From assembly GCF_021018895.1 (NCBI RefSeq), contig NC_079382.1:11736501-11800500 (forward strand): DNA of 64,000 nucleotides, written 5' to 3'. Under the pieces are notes generated by a model. That model was not told where the DNA came from. It worked only from the letters and a program-made list of their open reading frames with translations, and did not search any database. The position numbers and the translations under genes are program-made. Source of the DNA: Seriola aureovittata. Lineage: Eukaryota > Chordata > Actinopteri > Carangiformes > Carangidae. Of this stretch, positions 28,255 to 40,369 are shown in pieces (positions within the stretch are counted from its first letter, which is position 1; the number at the start of each line of letters is the position of its first letter).

Positions 28255-28450
28255 CAGATCGCACTTTAAGTTACCCCTTGCAACTGTGTCCACCCGACTC
28301 TTAGCCGCGGTAAATTGGGTTAACGCTCACTAAGTGTCCCATCGTTAGCGTTGTTAATTGACTACTGCGTGTGATAATTAACAGGGAGCAGACTGGCTAC
28401 CTCGCTAATCTTATTTAGGTCATTTGCATTTAAAATGGTTTTGGTCTCTG
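28255..28450. promoter_or_regulatory. Candidate conserved non-coding element
   Basis: Between the poly-C run and a poly-A run. It holds a reverse octamer ATTTGCAT (28422-28429), GTTAATTGACTAC and GTGATAATTAACAG. Non-repetitive and non-coding. Confidence 0.25.
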
Positions 28451-28479
28451 GCAAGTTGAAAAAAAAAAAAAAAAAAACA

Positions 28480-31036
28480 CGCTCTTGGAAATCATGCCTG
28501 ATGGACGAGTCAGTACAGCCACTTAACATAAAAGCCTGTGAAATTGTGGTTGATGAATTTTGTGTCGTAAAAAAAATACTTTTTGAACTACTTTCTACAT
28601 AGCAATGAGACTTTAAGTTTTAATATAACGGGAAAGAAATAAGCAAAAACTTTAAGATCATTAATGGATCAGAGCGAAACTTGACTTGAAGTTCTAGACC
28701 TGCATGGCTGTGTTTACCAAAGGCATCCTGTCCTATAAATGTTCCCATCACATCCCATTTCTCTTACTAACTAATGCTGTGTACTCCTAATGTATGAAGG
28801 TTGATTTTGTTGTCATGCTGTGATACCTCCAGATGAATGTTTCCTTTGTTGAAGCACCTTCTGTCCTATTTTGGCAATGACATGAGCGCTCGGTAGCTAC
28901 AGGGGAGACACGCGGCTGAGCACTCCTCCTGATTCACACAAGCATTAACACAGCACATTAGCTTGGTGGAGTAGTGGGAATGAAAGATGGGCTAACACCG
29001 CTGCCCCAGGCAAAGTGAAGACGTACACTAAAGGCAGCTGCCATCTATTATGGATAGCCAGTGCCGACCCCCACTGTTGGTGTTATGGGGGTGACAGTGC
29101 TGTCCTTGCCGAGGCGTTGACCTTCTTTGGTGGGGAGAGGGCGCTGGGCAGATTAAAAGTGGACTGGCTCACCGTGCAGTCCAGGCGTGCCCCTGATGTT
29201 CTGCCCAGATGGTAACCACACACACTCTTGAGCACACACAAGTAAAAACATTCGCACACGCACACACACACATTCTGCTGCATCCTGGGAGGGCAGATGT
29301 GGAGGTTCGAACGCAGCCGCTCCTCAGGGTGCTCAGCCTTCAGAGTTTATACACTCTACGTCTACATTTTTCCCACACACTCACAGAGCAACACACACGC
29401 ACACACACCACATGCAGTCCTCAGAGGTCTAACCAACCCTCACCTCCTCCACTCTCCTTCTGAGTGTTTCTCCATCACTTAATTCTGGCTGTATGTATGT
29501 GAATCATCCATCACTCACTCAATCAGTCCATTGAATTTCATTTAGTGCGGTGTTACACAGGGCATGTGATTGATTCACTGGTACCTTTTCACTGAAGCTT
29601 GAATGACACACAATGCTGGTTTGTAGACGCTCGCACACTCGCACACACTCTCTCTCACACACACACACACACACATACACACTGCTTGCTTATACACTGC
29701 TGCACTGGGTCTCCACTGCCAGGGGGGAGAGTTGGGTGCCCATGCTGCCAAAGAAGACCCCTCTGAGACTTCCTCAAGGTCGCCATGTCCAGCTGGCTGT
29801 GCCAACATCTGTTCAAAATGGCCTCAAGACTGGCATGAGAGAGGCCCGTCTACGCTGCTTGACCTTGGATCAATGGCCGCATATGGAGAAATAAATGTTA
29901 CCGCAGTTACCACTAGCTGACGTTGTATCAAGTCTGACCATGGCAAATAAAAATGTTCCCACTGACAACAACTATTTAATCATTGGTTGGCATTGGTAAG
30001 CACTTAAGACTGAGTTGGGAAAATTACCAGTAACTGAATTCATAGAGAGCTTTTCTAAAACAAATCAAAGGTGCCTGCAGTCATACAACAATCAGACTGT
30101 AAAAGATGAAAAAAAACAAACAATAAAACACAAAAAGAAGACAAAACAAGCAACAGTTAAATCCTAACACTAACACAAATGCTTAAAAGGGAAGGTTTTA
30201 ATTGAGATTTATAGACAGAAAGTGATTTAGCAAGCCCTGGTTTCTGTTAGTAGTAGTCAAAAGAATTGTGACTACTGGCAGCCCTCAGCATGTAGGGATT
30301 GATAGTTCAGACATGTTCACTGGCGTGACACTACTGACAGCTTTGTTGTGATGAGTTATATGTTTAAGTCCTTTATCAACTCCATCATAAGCTAGTAGAG
30401 ACCTTGGCTGTCTTGTCTCTTCTCTTAGCGCCTGTTAAAAGTTAGCTGTTGTATTTTCTACGAAGTCTGTGAGTTGTGAATCTGATTGCAGAGTAAAGAG
30501 ACTTTCAGCGGTTCAAACAAGAAAAAATAAGGACATGGACATGGACACCATTTCTAAACATCAAACAGCTTCATTTTGGTATATTTCATAGCTTAACAAA
30601 GCAGGCCTGGACTACTTTATTTATCTCTGCACCAAAAAACAAATATTTTATAACAGGTTTCATATTATGTCCGAGACATCGAAGTTCTTTCTGACTTGGA
30701 ATGAAGCAGGTATGAGGAACAACAAAAACATTTCAGTGCATGAAGGTGGGCGACATCCTCTACCAGACAGACAGAGGAAAAGGACAGCAGATACAGGTGT
30801 GTGTATAACAGGACAGAATATTATTAAATATACGCTGTAAGAATGCCTTCAGCTGACGCAGTAAGCAAGAAGATTAAATTAAATACTTTAGCACATGTCA
30901 CAAGACATTGTTCAATTCAGAGTCAAATCCAGTTGTTCCTCTAATTTGAACATGGCCAAACAATCCAATGAATTTATACCTCTGAATCAAAGATAAGAAT
31001 AATAAAAAGATAGGATTTCATCATATTACCACAAAA
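28480..31036. other. Intergenic, no gene recognised
   Basis: CA-rich patches at 29215-29275, 29390-29410 and 29640-29680 give several CVCV/HTHT-type spurious frames. Otherwise unique-looking non-coding DNA up to the start of the tandem duplication. Confidence 0.55.
29636..29680 (+). repeat. CA/CT-rich simple repeat
   Basis: CACA and CTCT stretches around a run of about nine CA units. Confidence 0.8.
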
Positions 31037-31250
31037 GAAGACACTAATTTCTTTTCATATCTCTGAAACGTTGGAAAAAAATCACAACCTACTCCATAAC
31101 CAAAATGAATTGATTCGCTACAAAAGGTCTCTTTAAAACTGATAATACTTTCACGCCTCATGCATGTAATTTTAGTGGATCTCAGATTTCACAGTGACTC
31201 TTTCAAATTAAATCATCAACTCTACTTTTTCATCTCTCTTCCCATTTCAG

Positions 31251-31272
31251 GGCGACAGCGAGTTTCTGGAAG
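31251..31272 (+). other. Putative 22-nt microexon, copy 1
   Basis: A strong pyrimidine tract ending in CATTTCAG at 31250 is followed by 22 nt and then GTAAAT at 31273. One frame reads GDSEFLE. No flanking exon is identified, so this is only a splice-signal observation. An alternative donor, GTAAGT, lies about 30 nt further downstream. Confidence 0.25.
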
Positions 31273-31493
31273 GTAAATGACATTTATTCACGGCTGCATC
31301 AGTAAGTGTAGTGTTAGTGGACAGAAAAATAATTGACCGCTACCAACGCTTTCCCTGTTTTAATTCTTCATGGAGGTTGTTCTCTGCCAGCAAGCCTATC
31401 GATTTTTCTATCAAATACGAAAACAGGCATTGTGGAGAGGCCGCAGAGGTCAGTGTGAATTAGAGCAGAGGTGTGTGGGTGTGTGTTTGTGTA

Positions 31494-31495
<2 letters not shown>

Positions 31496-31551
<56 letters not shown>
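31496..31551 (+). repeat. (TG)28 microsatellite in duplication copy 1
   Basis: 56 nt of uninterrupted TG, followed by CGTGTGTAG. Confidence 0.97.
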
Positions 31552-31556
<5 letters not shown>

Positions 31557-32427
31557 GTAGGAGGGTGCTCCCCTCCTCCTCCCCTACATCCACATTGTCA
31601 CTCCCCAAAGGCCTCTCTGTTAAATTGGCTGACAGATAATAAGATCATACAGGAGAGTAAAGACACAGAGACCTTTGTCCCACAATCCAACAGTCTTACT
31701 TCTGGTAAAGCTCATGTTGTGCATCACAAACAACACACAGCATGGACACAAGTAAGAGGAAATAAATTCAGCTGAACTTTGGCTGAGAATCTTTCTGGGG
31801 GGGTGAACTTCAGTTCTCTTGATCTTGAGATTTGACTTTTTTCTCTTGAACTAACACAATTTTGAGCATTTAGCAATTTACTCTGTTAAAAACTATTTTG
31901 TCAAAGCCTGACAGTTACATTTCACAAATATTAATTGTAATATTAATGATCGGGCCATGTTTCACGTCTACCTTCACTTCATTTTTAATGACTATTTTAC
32001 AGCAAACACACTTTGACCTTGTGCATATTTATGGGATCATAACTTTGATTCTATAAATCGTTATAAACAATTGATTGATGTGAGTGTATGACTAATGCAC
32101 ACAGTACAGTATACAATAGTAGTGCAGGGGAAAATTTTAACTATTTCAGCTGATCTTGTGATTTGCAGTGACCAGGAAGTTTTGGCATTTCTAATATTTT
32201 TAAAAAGTAAGATAAAAAAATTTAATTTTCTGTTTTTATTTGAATGACACAATAACGATGCCAAAATGTTCAAGATCGATTTTTTCCTTTTTGTGCCTTT
32301 TGTATGTAAACATCTGCACTAAATGTGTAGGCAGTGGCCATTTGTTGTAATTGGTTCAGTTAGAGCTACATGACGTGTAAGTCTTTACCTTTATTATAAC
32401 AGTCCATGTGTAGCTGTATGAGATATC

Positions 32428-32450
32428 TTTTTTTTTTTTTTTTTTTTTTT
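32428..32450 (+). repeat. Poly-T run (23) in duplication copy 1
   Basis: A homopolymer of 23 T. The same length is seen in copy 2 at about 34183-34205. Confidence 0.9.
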
Positions 32451-32755
32451 AAATATGCATAATGATGACACCCTTGTAAGGGATGCAGGTTTTGCACATG
32501 TGCAGTAGGCCTGAAAAATATGGAAGTATCATGTTTTAGTGGTAGTTTAGTGCTAAGAAAAATAAATCCTTGGTCCACAGTTTTATAACTGGGAAATGTG
32601 TTCACAGTTCAGCCTGTGGTGTGAGGATCTGTCTAATCATTCTGTTAATTACTTATTTAGGCTACTACATACACCGGTACTAAGCACTGACACATACATG
32701 CATACTGTCATGCATAAACATATAAATGCATACTGTGCAATGCAAGTGTGTATGT

Positions 32756-32759
<4 letters not shown>

Positions 32760-32795
<36 letters not shown>
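32760..32795 (+). repeat. (AT)18 microsatellite at the duplication junction
   Basis: A perfect AT array that forms the boundary between the two duplicated units, so it is a plausible breakpoint. Confidence 0.97.
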
Positions 32796-32798
<3 letters not shown>

Positions 32799-33009
32799 GA
32801 CACTAATTTCTTTTCATATCTCTGAAACGTTGGAAAAAAATCACAACCTACTCCATAACCAAAATGAATTGATTCGCTACAAAAGGTCTCTTTAAAACTG
32901 ATAATACTTTCACGCCTCATGCATGTAATTTTAGTGGATCTCAGATTTCACAGTGACTCTTTCAAATTAAATCATCAACTCTACTTTTTCATCTCTCTTC
33001 CCATTTCAG

Positions 33010-33031
33010 GGCGACAGCGAGTTTCTGGAAG
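33010..33031 (+). other. Putative 22-nt microexon, copy 2
   Basis: The exact counterpart of 31251-31272 in the second duplicated unit, with the same acceptor and donor. Confidence 0.25.
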
Positions 33032-33252
33032 GTAAATGACATTTATTCACGGCTGCATCAGTAAGTGTAGTGTTAGTGGACAGAAAAATAATTGACCGCT
33101 ACCAACGCTTTCCCTGTTTTAATTCTTCATGGAGGTTGTTCTCTGCCAGCAAGCCTATCGATTTTTCTATCAAATACGAAAACAGGCATTGTGGAGAGGC
33201 CGCAGAGGTCAGTGTGAATTAGAGCAGAGGTGTGTGGGTGTGTGTTTGTGTA

Positions 33253-33254
<2 letters not shown>

Positions 33255-33306
<52 letters not shown>
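33255..33306 (+). repeat. (TG)26 microsatellite in duplication copy 2
   Basis: 52 nt of uninterrupted TG; the homologous array in copy 1 is 4 nt longer. Confidence 0.97.
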
Positions 33307-33311
<5 letters not shown>

Positions 33312-34510
33312 GTAGGAGGGTGCTCCCCTCCTCCTCCCCTACATCCACATTGTCACTCCCCAAAGGCCTCTCTGTTAAATTGGCTGACAGATAATAAGAT
33401 CATACAGGAGAGTAAAGACACAGAGACCTTTGTCCCACAATCCAACAGTCTTACTTCTGGTAAAGCTCATGTTGTGCATCACAAACAACACACAGCATGG
33501 ACACAAGTAAGAGGAAATAAATTCAGCTGAACTTTGGCTGAGAATCTTTCTGGGGGGGTGAACTTCAGTTCTCTTGATCTTGAGATTTGACTTTTTTCTC
33601 TTGAACTAACACAATTTTGAGCATTTAGCAATTTACTCTGTTAAAAACTATTTTGTCAAAGCCTGACAGTTACATTTCACAAATATTAATTGTAATATTA
33701 ATGATCGGGCCATGTTTCACGTCTACCTTCACTTCATTTTTAATGACTATTTTACAGCAAACACACTTTGACCTTGTGCATATTTATGGGATCATAACTT
33801 TGATTCTATAAATCGTTATAAACAATTGATTGATGTGAGTGTATGACTAATGCACACAGTACAGTATACAATAGTAGTGCAGGGGAAAATTTTAACTATT
33901 TCAGCTGATCTTGTGATTTGCAGTGACCAGGAAGTTTTGGCATTTCTAATATTTTTAAAAAGTAAGATAAAAAAATTTAATTTTCTGTTTTTATTTGAAT
34001 GACACAATAACGATGCCAAAATGTTCAAGATCGATTTTTTCCTTTTTGTGCCTTTTGTATGTAAACATCTGCACTAAATGTGTAGGCAGTGGCCATTTGT
34101 TGTAATTGGTTCAGTTAGAGCTACATGACGTGTAAGTCTTTACCTTTATTATAACAGTCCATGTGTAGCTGTATGAGATATCTTTTTTTTTTTTTTTTTT
34201 TTTTTAAATATGCATAATGATGACACCCTTGTAAGGGATGCAGGTTTTGCACATGTGCAGTAGGCCTGAAAAATATGGAAGTATCATGTTTTAGTGGTAG
34301 TTTAGTGCTAAGAAAAATAAATCCTTGGTCCACAGTTTTATAACTGGGAAATGTGTTCACAGTTCAGCCTGTGGTGTGAGGATCTGTCTAATCATTCTGT
34401 TAATTACTTATTTAGGCTACTACATACACCGGTACTAAGCACTGACACATACATGCATACTGTCATGCATAAACATATAAATGCATACTGTGCAATGCAA
34501 GTGTGTATGT

Positions 34511-34514
<4 letters not shown>

Positions 34515-34548
<34 letters not shown>
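34515..34548 (+). repeat. (AT)17 microsatellite at the end of copy 2
   Basis: A perfect AT array closing the second duplicated unit; single-copy sequence resumes with GACAGCAG. Confidence 0.97.
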
Positions 34549-34549
<1 letters not shown>

Positions 34550-34550
<1 letters not shown>

Positions 34551-36439
34551 CAGCAGTATTACATTTTGGTTCTCATACTACAATGTGCACTTTACACAAT
34601 TTTATATTCAAGGACACAACAGCGTTGCTCACTGGTTGAATGTGGTTAGAAACTGCAAACCACATGGGGAATATGATGTATTTAAAAATAAAATGTGATC
34701 AATTGTCTCTTCAGCCACTTTTCTTTAGAGATAATATTGGAAGTAACACCAATAAAATCAAAGGGATGATGAAGGAGAGCTTTACTTCTTTTTTACACTT
34801 GGTGTCTGCACTGAAACCAGTGTCGAAATGCTAGTGTGGAAAAAAGCCATTTAACATGTAAACAGCATTTTAAAATGTGTCTGCATCAGTCAAACTGTAA
34901 CAGTATAACTTTCCTCACTCATCTGTTTGTGGTCTTTGTATTTATATAGCAGTAGCTGCTCCTGCTTTTTCTCATTATCTCTAAATCTCCTTGCTAAAAT
35001 CCCAAATGGGCCAATTCTATTCAACCACTGTCTGCTTTACATTTATCTATAGTATTCATATTGAGATGTGCAGCTCTCCCTTTCCCCACAACATCCCTTA
35101 ATACATCCCCATAGCGTGTCCTCAGGCCTTCTGCCCCAAGGGCTCATGGGATACGAATACTCCCTGGGGCTGCTGTTTTCACAGCCTGTGAGAGAAGCAC
35201 TCGAGAGAGAAGGAGAGAGAACAGGAGAGAGGCGGCAGCAGCGTTTCTCTGTTTGCTTGATGTCACTATAATGGAAATATGCATAAGTGAGAAAGGCATA
35301 GTGGGCCTTTGGGGCCCAAGAAGTACAAATATTTTAATAACAAACACTTTCAGTGTTTGCCTCCTGTAACAGCACCTGGGTATTATTTCACATTGAATGT
35401 AGTCAGTCGGTGCCAAATTCTGTATGCATAAAGATATAGATGTTTTCTTCTTTTACTGGAAGTGATTTTCATGCTGTGGAAAGTTTTCCTGGTGATATGT
35501 CCTTTGGAGAACTGTCATTAATCAAAAGTCAAAGTCACCTCAGATCTCACATTAGAATAGACCAGTTTAGCTACGGCTGAAATTGCAGCTGACCCCTCTT
35601 GCCCTGAGCACTTATTCAAAATCAGCAACACGGCCATAGGGGGCTAAAACAACTAAATTGAGTGGGGTTGCAAGAAGCTGGTAAGAGTACTGGGGAAATA
35701 TACCCAATAAAGCAATGCCAACTGGCAATCTCAAGGGTTTCTTTGAGCTTTCTAATGTCCTGATGGGTGACTTATAGCTTTTTATACGTTATAAATGTAA
35801 ATGACAAAGGGGTTATACTGTAGAGAGTAAGGAAAAATAAACAAAAATTGTGGTGTTCGTGCCAAAACAGTAACCTATGTCCAGTGCAAAGGATGCCTGT
35901 GGTCAGAAATAGATCTGAAAAGCATCTGACAAAGGTGGCAACCTCCAGCTTCACAAGGTGAGCAGCTAACCCTAAACCAAACTACAACAATTACAGATGG
36001 AAGGAAGGAAGCAAAGACTTCTGAAATGTTTGATATCTATCAATGCATTTGAAAAATATGACTGTAGATGAATGGTGAAAACAGCTTCAGTGCACCTAGT
36101 AACCGAGTATTTACAGGTTTTTTAAATGTAATTTCTTTAACATTTTTTGTTATACTCATCTTGAATGTTTGAAGTTTTGCTATTCTTGCAATAGAATTTC
36201 GTTCCCTCTCAGCAACTGGAAAAAACACATTCCCAGAGAACGAAAGGCCTCAGTATTAGTGGACATTTGTGTCCATATCCAGTATTTGAGATTGGGGAAA
36301 AAGAAAAGGAAATACAGAAAAAGGTTCAGCTGAACAAGTTAGACTCCCTTCTCAGATTTTCATAATGAGCTGTCAGTCATTTCTCAGTGCCCAACAACTT
36401 TCATCTGCCCTGATTCCTCCCAACCTCCCCCATTTATCA
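34550..36439. other. Intergenic, no gene recognised
   Basis: Single-copy sequence after the duplication. A GA-rich patch lies at 35195-35235. No gene signal. Confidence 0.55.
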
Positions 36440-36740
36440 CTCCTTTCTCTCTTCTGCGACGCGCTCCTCTGACGCCCCGTGTCGTTTATCACGTCCGGTG
36501 GAATCGAGTTTCTCCAGCTGTCAATTTAGGAAATGGAGTGACGAGCGGGACCCCTGGGACCCTGCACTAATCTCAGACTGCAATGTTACTGAAAATGATG
36601 TACATCTCCAGTAGCCAGTTATACTCGCATCCGCGGGAGCACGTGTAAATCAATTACCTGTCCTCACCCAAAATTAATCATGTCAGTAGACAAACAACTA
36701 ATCAAACGCTGCAGCAGGGCAAAAGTCAGCTCAGTGGTTA
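36440..36740. promoter_or_regulatory. Candidate conserved non-coding element
   Basis: Non-repetitive, locally CpG-containing block (GACGCGC, CCCGTGTCG, ATCCGCGGG) followed by CAATTACCTG and AAATTAATCATG. No coding signal. Confidence 0.2.
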
Positions 36741-37238
36741 TATCTCGCTCTGTTTTGTCAACAAGATCACACATAGTTGCACTTTTATCACCTGTATAGA
36801 ACATTTAAATTCATTCTAAAATTATACCTAAAGGTTGGAAAAATCTACTCCACTCTGCTCTACTTTACTCAATTGCTCTTTCATGTCGATAATAGTATTC
36901 GATAAACTACTACCTGCTCCAAGGGTTTTAACGGTCAGTGCTACTCTGTGCTGTCAAAGCCTGTGGTGAAAAATGCCAGTGTCACAGTTATGCATCCCAT
37001 GGGGAACAGATATCATAGTCGGTTACATGACAGGTGTGGCAGATGAGCAGTGAGTGAGACCTCTGGTCATCACTCTGCTGACCGGTTAACACGGCAGCAG
37101 ACAGTCCATGATGCAAGCTGCCTCGCCTCTGAATGCACAAAAACCGCAGACACCACAAACACTGATAACAGGAATCATGTTTTATGAAAGAGCTTGTTGG
37201 ATATTGGCCGAGTTTGTCTTTTCACTATCTGCAAAAAT

Positions 37239-37268
37239 GTTTATTATTATTATTATTATTATTATTAT
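37239..37268 (+). repeat. (ATT)n microsatellite
   Basis: About nine ATT units. Confidence 0.92.
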
Positions 37269-39554
37269 ATTTAAGTTTGCCTTTTTTGGAGTCAGTGTTT
37301 CTCTGAAAACAGACTACGGTTCTGAGTTACCGGTTCCACCTCGGTATGAGGATGTATGAAACAGTATTCTAATGGCCATAGTATAGCAGTTATTCCACTG
37401 GCCGGCCACTTGTAATCACCCTTGTGGTTTAAAAGGTCGGGGGGTCAGGGGTTATGGGAGATAAGGACCCTTGGGACTGTCATAAAACACTTGCAACACT
37501 TCAGCCCTCGTTTGTCATGCCAGAGCTCGATATCACTCATTCATCTTGGTTAGGAAAGTCTTTTCCTTTAATAGACATCTTACGTCATAATCCTGCATTG
37601 TGACCACAGCCTGTGCTCCCTGAGACCAGTTTACAGATTTTATTTTTACACTTATGTTTAGAGCATGATGATGTATTTTTGCACTGTACAAAAATGAAAA
37701 AGAACCCCTGACTTGCTTTAGTTTTAGTCAAATGTGTATGTTTATATGTCTATGTCAACAAAGATCCTATTCAAATCTACAGAAGCTTTACTTAAAATAA
37801 TTTTTCCTCTGCGTGTCTAACCATGACATAAGTTTGGGGTTTTCAAAGTCAAAACACACTTCCTCAGATTGGGTGGTAACAGTGACTGCTCGCCCTCATC
37901 CACATCTGCATTGTATTTTCCAGAATTTACAAGCGCAGAAAGGAACAATCAAACAGCCGACAAAACAAATGAGATTCCCTTACATTACGCAACTGTGTAA
38001 TCACATTTCCCATGTTGTCTCTTTCCCTATATGCTATGTCCTGACGAAAGTGGAGCCAGAAAGCTGGAGCTGCATCAGGGGGGTCACAGTGCAACGTGGT
38101 GCAGGCCTCCCTCCGTTAGCTCTGCATACGGAGACATTTTGCTCCCGCTGAGACATCTCATTTAGTGCATCTGCAAACAACATTACAGGTGGAAACGCTT
38201 TAGGAGATGTCTTGCAAGCATTAATCCCATTTGTGTCCTAACCCATTTCAAATGTGCATTGCGCTGCACTCATGAAATGAGAGAGATGCTGCGCCCATCA
38301 AATGGATGCAACACAAACATTTCCAAGGACTTCAGTGGACACACAAAGGAGATGTCATCACTAAGAGGATCTGCATTCAGTGAAAAGAAAAGCAACTGAT
38401 GGTGTTGAGCAACGAGAGGCTGATTTAATAATAGTAGAGTATGCATTTTGTTGTACAAAGAAACAAGAGTGACCACAGTGTAACAACATTATGTCCAAAA
38501 ATACTGAAATAGTAACAGCAGCAGGTGGTGACACAGAGTTGTATCACACTTCTTAAAATACGTACAATAAATTGCTACTCCTAACAAAATAAATCTCAAT
38601 TTTAATCTGTTCATCTGCAGTAATCTACTAAAATTCAGCACCACGACATTTTTAATTTTGTAATTTCATGTAGGAGCGTTAACAATAAACCCGTGTTATG
38701 TGATGTAATGTGTCAACATCATTTGAGGAAAAAAAGAATCATTACTACCATGAGAAGGATATACGCATATCGCTCGGCAGGTGGTGGTTTGACCGTGATA
38801 TCACGAGTTAATACCAAAGAGCCCTGCACAGTTTCTGCACCAACCTGGTTTACTGGAGATCATTTTGACTCGATTAAGAGCCACTATGTCCAAAACATTA
38901 GAGGTGACTGAAAAAGTTATTCTGTTTATCAAATCATGTGGACTGGGTTCTTAAATCCAGCTGTGATTGCTTAAGTAATTCATGTAGGCAAAAAATTAAA
39001 CCCAACTAAACCATAAAGATAGATATCCAAGCTATGGATACAGCATGGATAGCAGAAAGCCTGAATAAATATTATATGCTGCCAGTAGTTAAATACTACC
39101 CTCTAGTGGAAGTTGGAATATCGCTTGATCTCTAGTCATGAGGAGGAATCAGAGGCTGCATTTTATTACTTTAAAGTGAAGACAGTTGTTAACAGGTTTT
39201 CTTAATTTTCTTGTTTCCAAACCTCAAATACAATTCAGAACAAAGGGAAATAAGATCACAGGCACATGATGCTGATTTGCTCAGATTTTCAAATTTAACT
39301 CAGATGTGTTTATCGAGATAAATCCACTGATGGAGGAACAGTTTGGAAAGGAAAATCAAGTTTTTGTGATACTGAGTCTTGTGATATTGATCTGACTTTG
39401 ATTTTTGTTCTGATGTACAAGGCACTAACTACAAGACAAACTATAAATTCAGCTGTTCATACAATACACCAAACAACACGGGACATTGTGCAGGAAGACG
39501 TGTAAACCTGGCGCCAAGCCTGAACCGTTCAAATGAGGATTGTTTGGAAATTAT

Positions 39555-39905
39555 GATTGACAATTAGTCGATCAATCGCTCAGTCGATTGATAATAAAAT
39601 ATTTGGCAACTATTTTGATTTGACTCATTTTAGTCATTTTTTAAGGAACTATGTCAACATTACGTAGTTCCAGTTTGTCACTGTGATGATTTGCTGTTTT
39701 TCTTTGTCATGTGTCATGTGACACTAAACTGAATATCTTATGGTTTTATACTGTTAGCCAGACGAAACAAACAAACTGAAGATATTATAGTGGCCTCTGA
39801 GAAATTGTGAATGCCAATTTCTAGACAATTTTTAGACAAAATCCATTAATTGAGAAAATAATCAGCAGATAAATCAATAATGAAAATAACCATTGCAGCC
39901 CTAAA
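39555..39905 (+). mobile_element. Teleost repeat family A, copy 2
   Basis: Begins with GACAATTAGTCGATCAATCG and ends with ACCATTGCAGCCCTAA. The body has GCAACTATTTTGAT and TTGCTGTTTTTCTTTGTCAT segments shared with the 57.4 kb copy. Non-coding. Confidence 0.65.
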
Positions 39906-40019
39906 CACCTGTACTCTTCTATTTCCTCACTGCTTTCTTCACGGTTTTACTTCCACATTACAAACTTAAACCATTATTAGCTGAATGACATACGCCACCC
40001 AATCTCTCCGTGCTTTTAG

Positions 40020-40300
40020 CATTCTCCTCCTTGGTCACGTCCAATTAGCTATCCCCTAAACACTCTTTCTCATTAGGCAACCCATAATCCACTCATCGTG
40101 CCTTGATTTGGCAAATAAATCACACTCTGAGTTTTTTCAGACTCTTTTCCCTCCCTCCCTTCCTCTGCTGCTGTCTTTTTAAGCTCTGTCTCTCACTCAG
40201 CCTCGTTAACCCTGTCCAGAGTTTCTACGGTGACAATCTCCGCCAGGCCTCCTCATTGGACATGGCAGCCGGCAATTTGCATGCCAGACTATTTCTCTTC
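40020..40300. promoter_or_regulatory. Candidate conserved non-coding element
   Basis: Just upstream of the CT-rich tract. It contains CCAATTAGC, a reverse octamer (ATTTGCAT at 40275-40282) and GCCTTGATTTGGCAA. Non-repetitive. Confidence 0.2.
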
Positions 40301-40310
40301 ATCATTGGGC

Positions 40311-40366
40311 CTCTTTCTCGCTCTCTCTCATTCTTCCTCTCTCTCTCCCTCTCTCTCTCTCTCTAT
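40311..40366 (+). repeat. (CT)n-rich pyrimidine tract
   Basis: Interrupted CTCT arrays, almost purely pyrimidine on this strand. Confidence 0.9.
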
Positions 40367-40369
40367 GCT

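Larger units (their letters stand above)
31037..32795 (+). repeat. Tandem duplication, copy 1 (about 1.76 kb)
   Basis: The sequence from 31037 to the end of an (AT)18 tract at 32795 recurs immediately downstream. Offsets are 1759 nt before the GT array and 1755 nt after it, because this copy's GT array is 56 nt versus 52. The AT tract differs by 2 nt. I saw no other difference in the stretches compared, including the 23-T run and a 7-G run. No protein-coding gene is recognised in the unit. Confidence 0.95.
32796..34549 (+). repeat. Tandem duplication, copy 2 (about 1.75 kb)
   Basis: Head-to-tail repeat of 31037-32795, starting directly after copy 1's AT tract and ending with (AT)17 at 34515-34548. 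The near-perfect identity with changed microsatellite lengths means the duplication is very recent or is an assembly join of two alleles. Confidence 0.95.

Noticed and set aside
29297..29330. GGTTCGAAC suggesting a tRNA T-loop
   Set aside because: No matching acceptor, D-arm or anticodon stem can be formed around it.
31370..31639. Open frames repeated at 33129-33530, apparently a duplicated gene
   Set aside because: The frames cross the TG arrays and their lengths change with repeat number; the duplication is real as sequence, but there is no coding evidence.
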